DNA from: Stentor coeruleus
Lineage: Eukaryota > Ciliophora > Heterotrichea > Heterotrichida > Stentoridae
DNA: 64,000 nt
Reading direction: 5' to 3'
Assembly: GCA_001970955.1 (NCBI GenBank)
Contig: MPUH01000113.1
Location: 39,846-103,845, forward strand
Within the stretch, counting starts at the first letter, position 1, and the number at the start of each line of letters is the position of its first letter. This document shows positions 38,319 through 48,008 of the stretch, in pieces. The notes under the pieces are model-generated. The model was given only the letters and a program-made list of their open reading frames with translations, did no database searches and was not told where the DNA came from. A program made the translations under genes and the position numbers.

Positions 38319-38882
38319 TCATACTTCTTTCACTACTAGCGAAGTTAAATGCGATATCAGATAGTCGCTGGCTACTTCTGGAGTATAGTTTCCAAGTGTT
38401 GATTTGAAACTCTTTATTAAAGTATTCCACCTGTTTTTCACTGAGTTCTCAGTCCTGCCTTTGAACTCTTTAGCTATAAGACTCCATTTTCTTCCCAGTT
38501 CTTTATGCTTGTTTAGTAAAACCAGATCTTCTTCATATGTCCACTCTCCCTTGTTTATTGTCGGGTCGAGATGGTTATTCCACCTTTCTCGACAATTTTT
38601 ACCTTTGCGACTATTGCTAAAGGAGTTGTTGAGGATAGTGGCGATTTGTGCCCATTTTTTTACACCCAGTTGTTCAACTAGCTCTTTTAAACGTTCATCT
38701 TCTTCATGTTTCCAAGGTTTGGACTTAATTCCCCCTCGAGGAAGAACTGCTACCTTTTTATCCATATCCTCAGGCATGTTGTTGAGGTTATATACCGGGA
38801 CAAAAGTTCCATTAGAATAATCTGGAACACATGGTACCCAGATTATGGACGGTGCAGAAAATTGGGGAAATAGCATTTCCAT
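38319..38882 (-). CDS. R2R3-type MYB DNA-binding protein
   Basis: A 187-residue transcription-factor-like protein. Two MYB repeats lie at about residues 55-160. R2: KPWKHEEDERLKELVEQLG, KKWAQIATIL, NCRERWNNHLDP. R3: KGEWTYEEDLVLLNKHKELG, RKWSLIAKEFKGRTENSVKN. The regularly spaced tryptophans are present, and the recognition-helix patterns (NCRERWNNHL, SVKNRWNTLI) are those of c-MYB type sequence-specific binders. The N-terminus is hydrophobic/Pro-rich; the C-terminus is short. It ends with TGA, so TGA is a stop here. Likely nuclear. Intronless. Confidence 0.9.
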   Translation of the reverse strand: MEMLFPQFSAPSIIWVPCVPDYSNGTFVPVYNLNNMPEDMDKKVAVLPRGGIKSKPWKHEEDERLKELVEQLGVKKWAQIATILNNSFSNSRKGKNCRERWNNHLDPTINKGEWTYEEDLVLLNKHKELGRKWSLIAKEFKGRTENSVKNRWNTLIKSFKSTLGNYTPEVASDYLISHLTSLVVKEV

Positions 38883-39916
38883 TATAACGCTCCATTCCTA
38901 TAACTAGATAGAAATCAGCTATTTAATTAAATAATGGACTAATAAATTTTGTTTGCATCCTATAAACATATCTAAAGCCAAACTTATTCTTGAGTCCTTT
39001 GATGAAATTTAATATTTAGTACTTAGCGAATAATTTCATAAAACATCATAATATTTGTATATGGATATTATATATTATTGGATCAAAAATTATATGGAAA
39101 GGTTTATTGTAGATATTTTAGCCCATTAGTAAAATTTAGGTCTTAGAAGACTTTATTTAAGAAATGTAGGACCATTGGCTATACTTAGATTTTTATGTAT
39201 GTATATCTGAATAGACTAGTTATTTTTTTTTCCAAGGCGTGAAAATTTCCAAATATCATGCATTTGGCTAATAATTAATGGTTATTTGGGAAGAATATAG
39301 AGGAAGCATGTATAAATGCATTAGTAGAATATGGTAGGACTGAAATAATTATTATAAGAATGGTTTTTAGAGCTTACTAGATAAAAATGTTTAGATTTAG
39401 TTTAGAATGGAAAAAATTATTTATGAAAAAATATAGTCAAGATAGGCTTTTCAGGAATTTATTAAAGCACTTTAATTACCCATCTTCCTAAAAACAGATT
39501 TTAACTTAATTAATAGTCAATGATAAAATACTATGATTAGTATGGCCAAGTCTGATATTTTATTTTCATATCTTAGTCTGTCCTTCTGCAAATTGAATAT
39601 CTTATATGATTGATAATATTACATATTTAAACTATCCTATAAATCTTCTTGAAAGCTTTAATTTTATTATAGTAAATATCGATTAACAACATTTACTGAA
39701 TTTTTTATAAAGCGCTTTCCAATATTAAAAGCATAACTTATTTTCTATTAATAATAATATTCAAAATTCTTACTAATTTATCCAATATTAAATCAAAAGT
39801 ATAAATCAGGGTGTCTGGCTAAAACCTTGGTTACTTTATATTTTATAATTTAAAGTATCATGACTATAAAAAATAAACTCCAACACAAAATCATATTTTC
39901 TATCTTATTATCCTAT
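38883..39916. other. 1-kb intergenic, AT-rich
   Basis: No protein-like run, RNA gene or repeat seen on either strand. It is the upstream region of the MYB gene and downstream region of the CDC50 gene. Confidence 0.5.
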
Positions 39917-40921
39917 TTAAGTGAAGTGGAGATCATCGGACTTTTTGAAAAAATAGCCTCTTATAACAAAAGCCAATGCAAGGATCAGCGTTATGCCACC
40001 AACAACAATATACGCAATTCCTAAAAACGTATTGTCTCCTCCTAAAGCATTAGCTGTAGATATCACCACATATTTTTCCCCATTAAAATCAGTGACATCA
40101 TAAAAACTCTTTATCTGAACTTTAAACGTTCCTTCTAAATCTTCTTCAATACGACCCCAAAGCTTTCTGAAATTAGGCAAGCCTGAGGTTCTCATCCACA
40201 CAATGAAATGCTCTAATTAGTTTTTACCATCCTCAACATCAGTCCAATAATTATTTTTTTCATCTTCATTTGTCTTAAACTTCTTTTCTTTATCTGATGG
40301 CCATGCAATATCATCAGTTTCTATAGTTATTTCTCTAGTACCTTCAAAAAATGTATAAGTGTCATTGAAAAGTGTTTTTGCTATAAGTCCACAAGGTAGA
40401 GCTACTTTACTATCGCTCATATAATCATTTTGTAACGATTCAGGAAGATGCTCTTTGATTCTACCTAAGTCTTTCATAGTAATTATTGGATCGCAATCAG
40501 TTGCAACATCACTTTTCGACATTTTCGTCCCTGCAAGCTGTTCTGCTGATTTGGATTTCACATACCTTCTATGGTTCTGATAAAAATTATTCAATTGATA
40601 GTAAAAGTAAACAGGCTTTTTCATCTTCTTATCAATTTCGAATTCGATTTCACATGATTGCTGACTATCCCATTTTGTATCCTTACAATTATCTTTGTTA
40701 TCATATCGTGCTTTGTGCTCTATAATTTCTTTAGAGTAAGCTAGAAGGACAGCACCCACTATAATGAAAATCACCCCAAGGACTGTAAAAATGATAGCTG
40801 CTGATTTTACAGTAGGAACTGGTTTGTAAGCTTTTACTGTCTGCTGATGGAATGGTGAAGGATTTGGTCTTCTATGACTTGGAGCATCGTTGTTACCTGG
40901 TACAACCTTGTTTGAATTCAT
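39917..40921 (-). CDS. CDC50/TMEM30 family, P4-ATPase partner subunit
   Basis: A 329-residue protein of two exons joined by a 15-nt intron (40213..40227). Layout: Pro-rich cytosolic N-terminus, TM1 at about 41-63 (AAIIFTVLGVIFIIVGAVLL), a large lumenal loop, TM2 near 294-316 (FLGIAYIVVGGITLILALAF). Family marks are YYQLNNFYQNHRRYVKS, the CDPI and LPCGLIAKTLFNDT segments, and DIAWPSDKEKKF. The block created by splicing, EHFIVWMRTSGLPNFRKLWG, is the most conserved CDC50 signature and would be lost without the intron. Lumenal cysteines (DNC, QSC, TDC, LPC) would form the two family disulfides. It is required for export and activity of P4-ATPases such as the one at 33548..37204. Confidence 0.95.
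40213..40227 (-). other. 15-nt intron in the CDC50 gene
   Basis: Reads GTAAAAACTAATTAG on the minus strand, with an in-frame TAA. Splicing yields VED-EHFIVWMRTSGLPNF, the family signature. Confidence 0.93.
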
Positions 40922-41725
40922 TTTATTATATGCAAATTAAAATTGGATAAAACCGCAGTGATTATGGGATTATATTTTGGGTAGGAAGATATGATAATGT
41001 TCAGATGGATAATTTTTGAGCTTTAGGATGCTTTTTTTGGGTGTTGATATTGAGTAAGATCAGAAATGGAGTTTGATGATGATAAATGTATAGGTTTTAG
41101 AGAGATAGTAATTTGGATTGAGATTTTGAACAATTATGTATAAAGTTTTTTTATTTTTTTGGAGTTTATTATGATTGTTGTAAAGTTTTAGTACATTTTA
41201 TGGGATTGCTATGAGGTTTTAGTAAAATTATATGGTAGTTTATAGTTATGAAAGTGGGCTTTATGAGTATGAAATGCTTAAGATACTTAGTTGGATTTTT
41301 GATTGAAGTAAAGAAGTATATTTTATGTGTTTTGGTAATTCTATTAAGATGAGTATGGAAATTATATTTAAATATCTTTATGATTATTAACATATACTAA
41401 TTTTATGAATCAATCATAAAGCTTCATCAGTTTCCCTTTAAATGCGCTTGTTCATAATAAACCAACTTAATCTAACAAAATATAAATTTCTCTATTTAAT
41501 TCTAATTATCTAAAAAGAATGATGCTCATAGTGTATTCAATATTATTTTTTAACTAAAAAATACTAATCTTCTATAGATAAATACAATAATTTTTTCAAT
41601 CATATCTACTTATCCAATAATTTCAACTTTTGCAAATATTCTCTAGTTTAATATACATAATGTTATGTATACTCATATAATTATTTCTGCTAAGATAAAC
41701 TGAATAAAAATTTAATAATTAATTT
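40922..41725. other. Intergenic, AT-rich
   Basis: The CDC50-proximal part is G/T-rich, the rest AT-rich. A 74-codon open frame at 41169..41393 (minus) is Lys/Ile/His-rich with no domain, and I reject it as a gene. Confidence 0.5.
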
Positions 41726-41926
41726 ATGGGGAATACTTGCTGCAACGATGAAGTAAATAAAGGGAAAAAAACTGAAGATTACCACTTTGAACTGGAAAAA
41801 GTGGAATCTTATGCTCAGAAAAACATGTACTTACTACCGTCTAAATTGGAAACAGTAAAAGAGGAACCATATGAATGCTCTGAACAATCTGAATATAGAA
41901 GTGTAAGTAGAACATCTAAGCTCTAA
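41726..41926 (+). CDS. Small lipid-anchored protein (MGNTCC start)
   Basis: A 66-residue hydrophilic protein. MGNTCC is a textbook N-myristoylation site followed by two cysteines for palmitoylation, so it should sit on the cytosolic face of a membrane. The rest is charged (DYHFELEKVESYAQKNMYLL, KLETVKEEPYECSEQSEYRS) and ends Ser/Arg-rich (SVSRTSKL), with possible phosphorylation sites. No known domain. It is short, but the start motif and non-random composition make it likely real. Confidence 0.65.
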   Translation: MGNTCCNDEVNKGKKTEDYHFELEKVESYAQKNMYLLPSKLETVKEEPYECSEQSEYRSVSRTSKL

Positions 41927-42976
41927 ATAAAACCTTTTATATTATTTTATTAGTTATAGTATAATAATTCTGTTAATTCTCATTAAAGTTCATATTCCTG
42001 CCTTAAAGATTTGATATATGCTAGAAATTTAAAAATTATTTGAGTATTTACAAGTTTATGATTTAGATTTAAATCTAAGGATTTTTGGACGTAATTTAGT
42101 ACTTAGATTATCTATTAGTATTTTATTTACAAATATTATTGTTTAAGCTTTTTAAAAATATTCTTAATGCTTATGCTATTTGAAAACATTGCATGCAAAC
42201 TATTATCATAAATAGAAATCATAATGAAATGTGGTTGTGGTTAGGGAGGTTATGAAAAGATTTAGCGAGATCTTTATACAATAAAAGTTGTGCTTATATT
42301 TCGATTATTGGTTATAACTATTTTTTAAAGTAAGATTTTCTATAAAGTTTCTGGCAATTTGGCAAAAAATTGCTTGCTGATAAAGTATTCATTTAATATC
42401 AAAACATTTGTTTGATAATTTTTACTTATGCATTTCTTTTAACTGTATTTAATAAAAATACCTATCGCTATATTCAAAAAATGTGTTATTTTTTTCATAC
42501 TTGATTTAAATTTTTCCCGGTATAATGCATATGGCATAATACCAACACACGACTCACAATTTTGTCTATAATCTTTGCAATCCAAAAGTAATTTATATCC
42601 TCTTCCTTAAACTATCAAATTTTAAGCATATGAAGTAAACTAAAATGCAGCATAGTCTTTAAATATCTCTCAACCTTTTAAAAAATCCTAAAAGTTCCCC
42701 ACCTATTATTACGCTACATATTTTATCATTTCACAATCATCATTAAATATCCTAATAAAATAACTCAACCAAAATATAAATCCCTACAAATGGTCTAATT
42801 TCATTATGTCTTGTCTCTCCTTCAACTTAATCCAATCCTCCTTAACTATTTTGCCTCCATTAGCAAAACTAATTCTAATCCCAAGTCTTAATATTCCACA
42901 AAATCCTCACAATTTTGATACTATCAATACCATAATCTAACTTTAATTGTTATATAAAAAGGCGCCTATCGATAAC
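41927..42976. other. 1-kb intergenic
   Basis: Convergent spacer. The first two-thirds are AT-rich. From about 42680 to 42950 the plus strand is strikingly pyrimidine/A-rich with few G, next to the 3' end of the minus-strand gene. No gene, RNA or repeat recognised. Confidence 0.45.
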
Positions 42977-43411
42977 TCAAGAGTTATTTCCAAATGAAAC
43001 ATCCAAAAATGCACTTTCAGCACATTTAGCTTTATGGCTAATAGTTATCTCATTACACATAGAAAAGCGTCTATAATTCAGTCTAGATTTCGGAGTTTTC
43101 GGTGTAAGCATAAGTTTTTTTTCTGACTTGTTTCTTACAAATGTGAATACTTTTTCTTTTTTCTGAGGTTTGATAGACATAGGAGGATTTATCAGAGCAT
43201 TTTTAGGCGAACACATTGAGGACTTTATACAAAGTTTTGGCAAATGCATACCTGATGGACTTACTGGCATAAGTTTTGTACAGCTTTTTATACTTAGAGC
43301 TTCAAATGGGTCTTTGTGAGGGTTGTGGCGTTTGCTAGGTCCCAGAGCGCTAATAAAAAGCTGTGATTGTTTTTTGTTACTCATTCGATCGTTGGACCTT
43401 GACATAAGCAT
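42977..43411 (-). CDS. Hypothetical basic protein
   Basis: A 144-residue protein rich in Lys, Ser and Pro with no known fold (LFISALGPSKRHNPHKDPFE, LMLTPKTPKSRLNYRRFSMC). TP and SP sites are frequent, suggesting a proline-directed kinase substrate. No membrane segment. Met1, Met3 and Met10 are all possible starts; I give the longest. It ends in TGA. Codon use matches neighbours. Function unknown. Confidence 0.6.
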   Translation of the reverse strand: MLMSRSNDRMSNKKQSQLFISALGPSKRHNPHKDPFEALSIKSCTKLMPVSPSGMHLPKLCIKSSMCSPKNALINPPMSIKPQKKEKVFTFVRNKSEKKLMLTPKTPKSRLNYRRFSMCNEITISHKAKCAESAFLDVSFGNNS

Positions 43412-43739
43412 ACTAATTTTATAATTATTTTGATTAAGATATTATATGGAAATTACGGTTTTTGATTGGTTTTATGCTCTTTTTTCAATTGGTTTGGATA
43501 TGAAGATTTGAGCTGAAGGGGGAAAATTTAGGGATTTAAGAGTGGTTTATTGATGAAAATGATAGATACAAGCTTTTTAGCATATTTTTGGGAGTTTTTG
43601 AGATTAGTTTTTTTGTTTAATATATAGGCTTATTTTATAACTGTAGTTAGAATTATTTTCTACCAAATTTTAAAGCTCCATATATTAACTTAGCATTATA
43701 ATTTTCTCCCTCAGCAAATCCTCTTAATTTCCTATCCAT
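43412..43739. other. Intergenic, AT-rich
   Basis: Promoter side of the 42977..43411 gene; T-rich. Nothing else seen. Confidence 0.5.
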
Positions 43740-44499
43740 TCACCCAAAGTGTTTAATAACCAAATTCCCATCTTCAATTTCAAGTGTCGAAACTATTTTT
43801 TTTAAATCCCCACATTCCTCGATCATCTGAGCAAACTCTTCAACCCCTATATGAATTGTATATTTATCAGGGGAATCTAAATCAAAAGCAGTAATCCTAT
43901 AATTATCTGAATTTTTATATATCTCAATCAAAAAGCTTCTGTTGTTAAAAATTTTCCCCTGTCTATGTATTAGACATTTATTTATCGGATTAAGCTTTCT
44001 TGGGGTTTTTCTCCCTGAAGAATTTCCTGTGCTTTGCTTTCTTTTTATATTTTGTGAAGGGAATTCAGAAATGTTCGAAAGGATTTTTTCTGTGTCTCTT
44101 CTTTCTGTATGAAATTTTTCTAATTTATATGACGATTCTTTTCTCTGGATGCGCTCTATAAGATAGGAGTTGGCTTTTTCAATTTCTTCGAGTTGCAGTT
44201 TGCGGAAAGTTTGGTTGAGGCTTTTTTTTGAGGATGGTGGCAAAGGTGGAGGAGTCTTATTACGGATTTTTAGCATTTTCTCGTATAGGATTCGATTTTC
44301 TCTTTCGATTTCGGTGCATTTTTCTATTTGGCCTGTTACCTTCAAGTAGTTGGACTTTTTTACCTCGAGGAATTCGTTTGATTAATGAGTGAGGTGCTGC
44401 AGAATCTATCGTTGATTTCATAGATTTCAACCTTTTCTCATGCTTCTCTCTCTGTTTCTCAGTTTCTCTTCTGACAATAACTTTGTTACCTTGGAACAT
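43740..44499 (-). CDS. CFAP97/Hemingway-domain protein (16-nt intron)
   Basis: A 247-residue protein from two overlapping frames joined by a 16-nt intron at 44324..44339. Spliced, residues ~1-75 read like the CFAP97/Hemingway domain: KHEKRLKSMKSTIDSAAPHS, then KKVQLLE-EKCTEIERENRI, then LYEKMLKI. The family pattern is 'ID...PH......KK.QLE.ER...IERDNRILL.KM'. Neither frame alone carries the whole motif, so the splice is well supported. The middle is basic and Ser-rich. The C-terminal ~80 residues (FNNRSFLIEIYKNSDNYRIT, then FAQMIEECGDLKKIV) form a separate beta-rich block. CFAP97 proteins are ciliary, associated with axonemal microtubules. It ends in TGA. Confidence 0.8.
44324..44339 (-). other. 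16-nt intron in the CFAP97-like gene
   Basis: Reads GTAACAGGCCAAATAG on the minus strand. It shifts frame, and removal joins QLLE to EKCTEIERENRIL. The extra base is on the 5' side: the A six bases from the 3' end is kept, as in the 15-nt introns. Confidence 0.82.
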
Positions 44500-44839
44500 T
44501 ATTTATTTAATTCTTCTATTTAATTAGCATGCTTGCCCTCCTTAATTTTATATATCCTTATTACAATCTAAAATTTAGATTTTATATTATTCAATTTTTC
44601 TTTATCTTAAACATTTTATTATCAATGCCGGCACTTTGCTTACAATTGAAGAGCATTTTATATCTTGTTCCTAGGAATTTTTTAATTCTTTTTAATATGA
44701 CACTGTTTATAATTGTTGTGGATGCATTTAAATTTATCTGAAAAATATTAGGAAGCAAAAGTAATGCTGATAGCTTGTCTGATATAGTAATAGACTTTTA
44801 GTATAAGAATTCATAATTCAAATTCAACGATAAACTTAA
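44500..44839. other. Intergenic, divergent promoter region
   Basis: T-rich DNA between divergent CFAP97-like and CDK1 genes. An open frame at 44529..44741 would encode a Leu/Phe/Ile-rich peptide; this is what T-rich DNA gives by chance and I do not call it. Confidence 0.5.
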
Positions 44840-45736
44840 ATGGAAAGGACAGCTATTGAAAGGTATCAGAAACTTGAAAAAATTGGTGAAGGTACTTATG
44901 GAGTTGTATATAAATCAAGAGATAAGCAAACAGGAGATACTATTGCTTTAAAGAAAATACGTTTAGAAGCAGATGATGAAGGAGTCCCATCTACAGCAAT
45001 CCGAGAAATCTCCTTATTAAAATCTCTTCAGCACCCGAACGTAGTGAGGTTAAAAGATGTGGTCCACGATGAAACCAAACTCTATCTAATCTTTGAATAC
45101 CTAGACCAAGACTTAAAAAAATACATGAATGCAGTAGGTACAGGACTCCCGCCACATACAGTTAAAAGTTTTATGTATCAAATGTTATCAGCCCTAGTAT
45201 ACTGTCATACACACCGAGTACTTCATCGTGACTTAAAACCACAAAATATATTAATAGACAAACAAGGAAGTTTAAGATTAGCAGATTTTGGCTTAGCTCG
45301 TGCATTTGGTCTTCCAATTAAAACTTATACTCATGAAGTTGTTACATTATGGTATCGTGCTCCAGAAATCCTTTTAGGTGGAAGACAATATTCTACACCT
45401 GTTGACATATGGAGTGTTGGGTGTATCTTTGCAGAAATGGCTCAAAAAAGACCAATTTTTATGGGAGACTCTGAAATTGATCAACTTTTTAAGATATTTA
45501 AGATATTAGGTACACCTAATGAGGATATTTTTCCTGGAGTAACAACTTTACCTGATTTTAAGCCAACATTTCCTAAATGGAAAGCTCAGAATCTTGAAAG
45601 ACTGGCTCCTAATTTGTGTGGCAATGGTATTGATTTATTGGCACAAATGGTGTGCTATGACCCAGCTAAGAGAATATCGGCTCGAGCAGCTTTGAATCAC
45701 CCATACTTTCATGATTTTAATCCTGATAATATGTAG
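44840..45736 (+). CDS. CDK1: Cyclin-dependent kinase, CDK1/CDC2 type
   Basis: A 298-residue kinase at typical CDK1 length. It has the exact cyclin-binding helix PSTAIRE (residues 50-56), the glycine loop GEGTYGVVY with the inhibitory Thr19/Tyr20 pair targeted by Wee1-type kinases, ATP-binding Lys38, [19 protein letters not shown] and the T-loop [12 protein letters not shown] with the activating Thr. Sites for the CKS subunit and substrate ([20 protein letters not shown]) are kept. It should drive the cell cycle when bound to cyclin. CDK2 cannot be fully excluded, since ciliates have several PSTAIRE kinases. Intronless. Confidence 0.93.
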   Translation: MERTAIERYQKLEKIGEGTYGVVYKSRDKQTGDTIALKKIRLEADDEGVPSTAIREISLLKSLQHPNVVRLKDVVHDETKLYLIFEYLDQDLKKYMNAVGTGLPPHTVKSFMYQMLSALVYCHTHRVLHRDLKPQNILIDKQGSLRLADFGLARAFGLPIKTYTHEVVTLWYRAPEILLGGRQYSTPVDIWSVGCIFAEMAQKRPIFMGDSEIDQLFKIFKILGTPNEDIFPGVTTLPDFKPTFPKWKAQNLERLAPNLCGNGIDLLAQMVCYDPAKRISARAALNHPYFHDFNPDNM

Positions 45737-46054
45737 ATCTTATTGGTTAGTTAAATTTGAGGTTTTGGTGAAGTTTAGATGGAAAGAAGAAGATCTGAAA
45801 GAAGGAGAAGGCTTGAAAGAAAATTATTACTTTTTATGGAAAATCGAAGAAGATTTTTATGGCTGGTTTGAGTAGAATATTGGTTTTAAGTGTAGTGATA
45901 TTGAATTTTAGGGCTGAGAAAGGATGTGAATTGGTTGAGAGCTTTCTAAGGATTTTTTTAGCGTTTCTAATTGTATAGTTTTATCATTCATGTTATGATC
46001 CAATAACATATATAGACCCAATATAATTTTTTATCAACATTCTTGCTAATAAGT
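45737..46054. other. Intergenic between converging genes
   Basis: Purine-rich 3' flank of CDK1 (about 45776..45860), then AT-rich spacer. Nothing recognised. Confidence 0.5.
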
Positions 46055-46354
46055 TTATTTATTTTTGCAATAAGGCGACTTGGGGATTCGACCGGTATTC
46101 TCTTCTAATGTTTTTGCATGAACTGATATCGAATGCACGCCATTATCCCAAAATTCCTTCAGTGAGCTATTAACTTCTCTATGTCTTTGGACTAAACTTT
46201 TATTTTTAAATGCGTCACTTACAATTAAGATTTTAAAATGACTATTTTCTCCTTTGTCATGTAATTGGCTTTCATTGACTACTTCTAATACTTCAGGAGT
46301 GAATTTCACTCGTAATACTTCTTCAATCCTTTTAGATAAAAATCTCATAATCAT
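46055..46354 (-). CDS. BolA-family protein (BOLA1-like)
   Basis: A 99-residue single-domain BolA protein. Marks: RIEEVLRVKFTPEVLEVVNE, SHFKILIVSDAF, LVQRHREVNSSLKEFWDNGV, then HSISVHAKT. The His in QRH, which helps bind Fe-S clusters with monothiol glutaredoxin, is present. BOLA1/BolA-type proteins work with GLRX5-like proteins in mitochondrial iron-sulfur cluster handling. 'LEVVNES' and 'SHFK' place it nearer BolA/BOLA1 than BOLA2. The start is MIMRF; Met3 is equally possible. Intronless. Confidence 0.9.
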   Translation of the reverse strand: MIMRFLSKRIEEVLRVKFTPEVLEVVNESQLHDKGENSHFKILIVSDAFKNKSLVQRHREVNSSLKEFWDNGVHSISVHAKTLEENTGRIPKSPYCKNK

Positions 46355-46749
46355 ATTTTATAATGAATTATAATCATAAGATAATCTCTAATAATTGATT
46401 TTAAATGTTTTAGAAGTTGAAGCCGAGCATTATCATTATACTAAAAGCATACAATTTATTAATTTTATTCCAGAATTTCATATATACTATTGAAATTCAT
46501 ATGCGAATGAAGAAACTAAAAATTTATCATTATCGCATATCGTTTTATGGAATGAAGAATTTGAAAAAGCATTTAGACAAACAAGAAATAATCAAGATCG
46601 ACAGAGAAATAAAAAACTTTATCACGAAAATATACTATAAAAGAAGAAAATTATCAAGGGCTAGACAATAGTCAAGCGATAATTCCTAACTAATACTAAT
46701 TGAAATTCATACACAATATTAAGATAACTAAAAGCATATCAACACTATA
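46355..46749. other. Intergenic, with a short protein-like run
   Basis: On the plus strand about 46500..46630 reads ANEETKNLSLSHIVLWNEEF then EKAFRQTRNNQDRQRNKKLY before TAA, preceded by a TGA. This may be a relic exon, but I cannot identify it and no intron connects it to anything. Confidence 0.3.
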
Positions 46750-47887
46750 TCCCTAGTATTCCTCGCTTCCTGAATGCAAATCAAAAATTATTTGGTATTC
46801 ATAATCACCATAATCTTCTGTGCCTAACTTAACAACTGATCATACATCTTAATCGAACTGCCAAATTTCTCTTTAAAAACCCCACAACCTTTCCTTCCAA
46901 CACTTTTAAGATCTTCAAATTATCCTTCTCTTTCAAACCCTCAAACTGCAAAATCATAAGCATTTATTTTGCAGGCTTATTCTCCTTAGTCAAACTCTCC
47001 AGTTTTTTTTTCAGCATCATTTACTGTTTTCAAAAACATAAAATAATTCTGTTATCTAGTCAAAAACTTCTCAACAATATCATTAACATCACTTACCCTA
47101 GTCACTGATTTTAGAAAATATCCTTTCCACATCAATAACTTGTTTCATCTCCCAGTAAGTTTTCTATTCAAAAATTTAGCCACATTTATAAAGCAAAACC
47201 TGCTCTCTAAGTTTAATTTCAGGTGAATCCTTATCATCATTAGCTGTAACTTCTGCTATTTTCATTTGCCTTTATTGCCTGTCTTCTCTTGTCGCCGCAG
47301 CATCTTCACGTAATTTTAATTACTAAGTTTGAATCTATTAATTTTATGTTGTGATTGAGAAAAAGTTTTTTACATCAAGCAATACCATTTGGATTTGAAA
47401 TTGGATTCTTTAACTTTTTGAATTTGTTTGATCAGAGTTTAGTGTTAGCTTTAATGATTTGAGGGATGATTGAAAATTGTTAGCTTAGATTTCCATAGCG
47501 ATTAAGCTTTTTTCATATGGTATAAGATGTAGTATATATATGAGTTATAGTCGTTTAAATTCTTGTTCGCACTGCTTTTTTGTTGTGGTTAATGAGTTTT
47601 TTGCAGTTGGATTTTTATTTCAATTTCTGAAGAGTTTTCTTCACCGCTTTGTCCGAGGTAGAGAGCTTCTCATAGTTTTTTTTTGAACTTTTCGAAGATT
47701 ATTTTTTTCTTGAAGTTCTCTTATTTAATTTTCTCATGTCTTTTTCTGATTAGATTTAAATAATTTTTCAGGTTTCATTATCTTTGTCGCTAATGTCGAA
47801 ATTCTTGTCATCGAAATTTTCTGACTTTTGCCTTGATTCCAGTCGATGGCTGAGTCCTGGGGTGACTGATCTTCTTTTTCCAAACAT
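46750..47887 (-). pseudogene. Decayed coiled-coil gene, outer-arm dynein docking complex-like (CCDC63/CCDC114/DC2)
   Basis: The minus strand from an ATG at 47887 reads MFGKRRSVTPGLSHRLESRQ then KSENFDDKNFDISDKDNE, after which TGA, TAA and TAG codons and frame changes appear. Further down, long fragments survive: KIAEVTANDDKDSPEIKLRE, MKQVIDVERIFSKI, SDVNDIVEKFLT, QNYFMFLKTVNDAEKKTGEF and QFEGLKEKDNLKILKVLEGK. Order and spacing match the docking-complex family, whose pattern is 'LKERAE....EMKELERVIDHDRKL', then 'DLDELVSRFIE.EDRNFALFNYVNE'. Many stops are TAA/TAG where Gln would fit. No set of 15-nt introns rescues it, so it is a dead copy. A functional paralogue would be expected elsewhere. 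End coordinate approximate. Confidence 0.55.
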
Positions 47888-48008
47888 TAGAAAATGCTAA
47901 TAAGTTTCTTCACTATTATCAGAAATACTATATTCAATTTATAAAAGGTAGAGAATTAGTATTAGGGATTTTTTAGAATACACACTAGTTATTAGGAAAA
48001 ATATAGTA

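Noticed and set aside
38239-38430. Possible 16-nt intron extending the MYB gene (GTATGAAGAGTTTAAG)
   Set aside because: It ends AAG rather than TAG/CAG, lacks the A at -6 context seen elsewhere, and adds only a few non-conserved residues.
41169-41393. 74-codon open frame on the minus strand
   Set aside because: Residues Lys, Ile, His, Thr and Asn dominate as expected for A-rich DNA; no motif.
44529-44741. 70-codon hydrophobic open frame upstream of CDK1
   Set aside because: T-rich DNA gives Leu/Phe/Ile runs by chance; no charged topology signals.
46417-46671. 84-codon frame on the plus strand starting at TTG
   Set aside because: No ATG start; a different frame in the same DNA looks more protein-like, so this is at best a relic.
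46750-47887. Reading the docking-complex relic as a real gene with many tiny introns
   Set aside because: Stops do not fall inside GTA...AG 15/16-mers and frame changes occur without splice signals.
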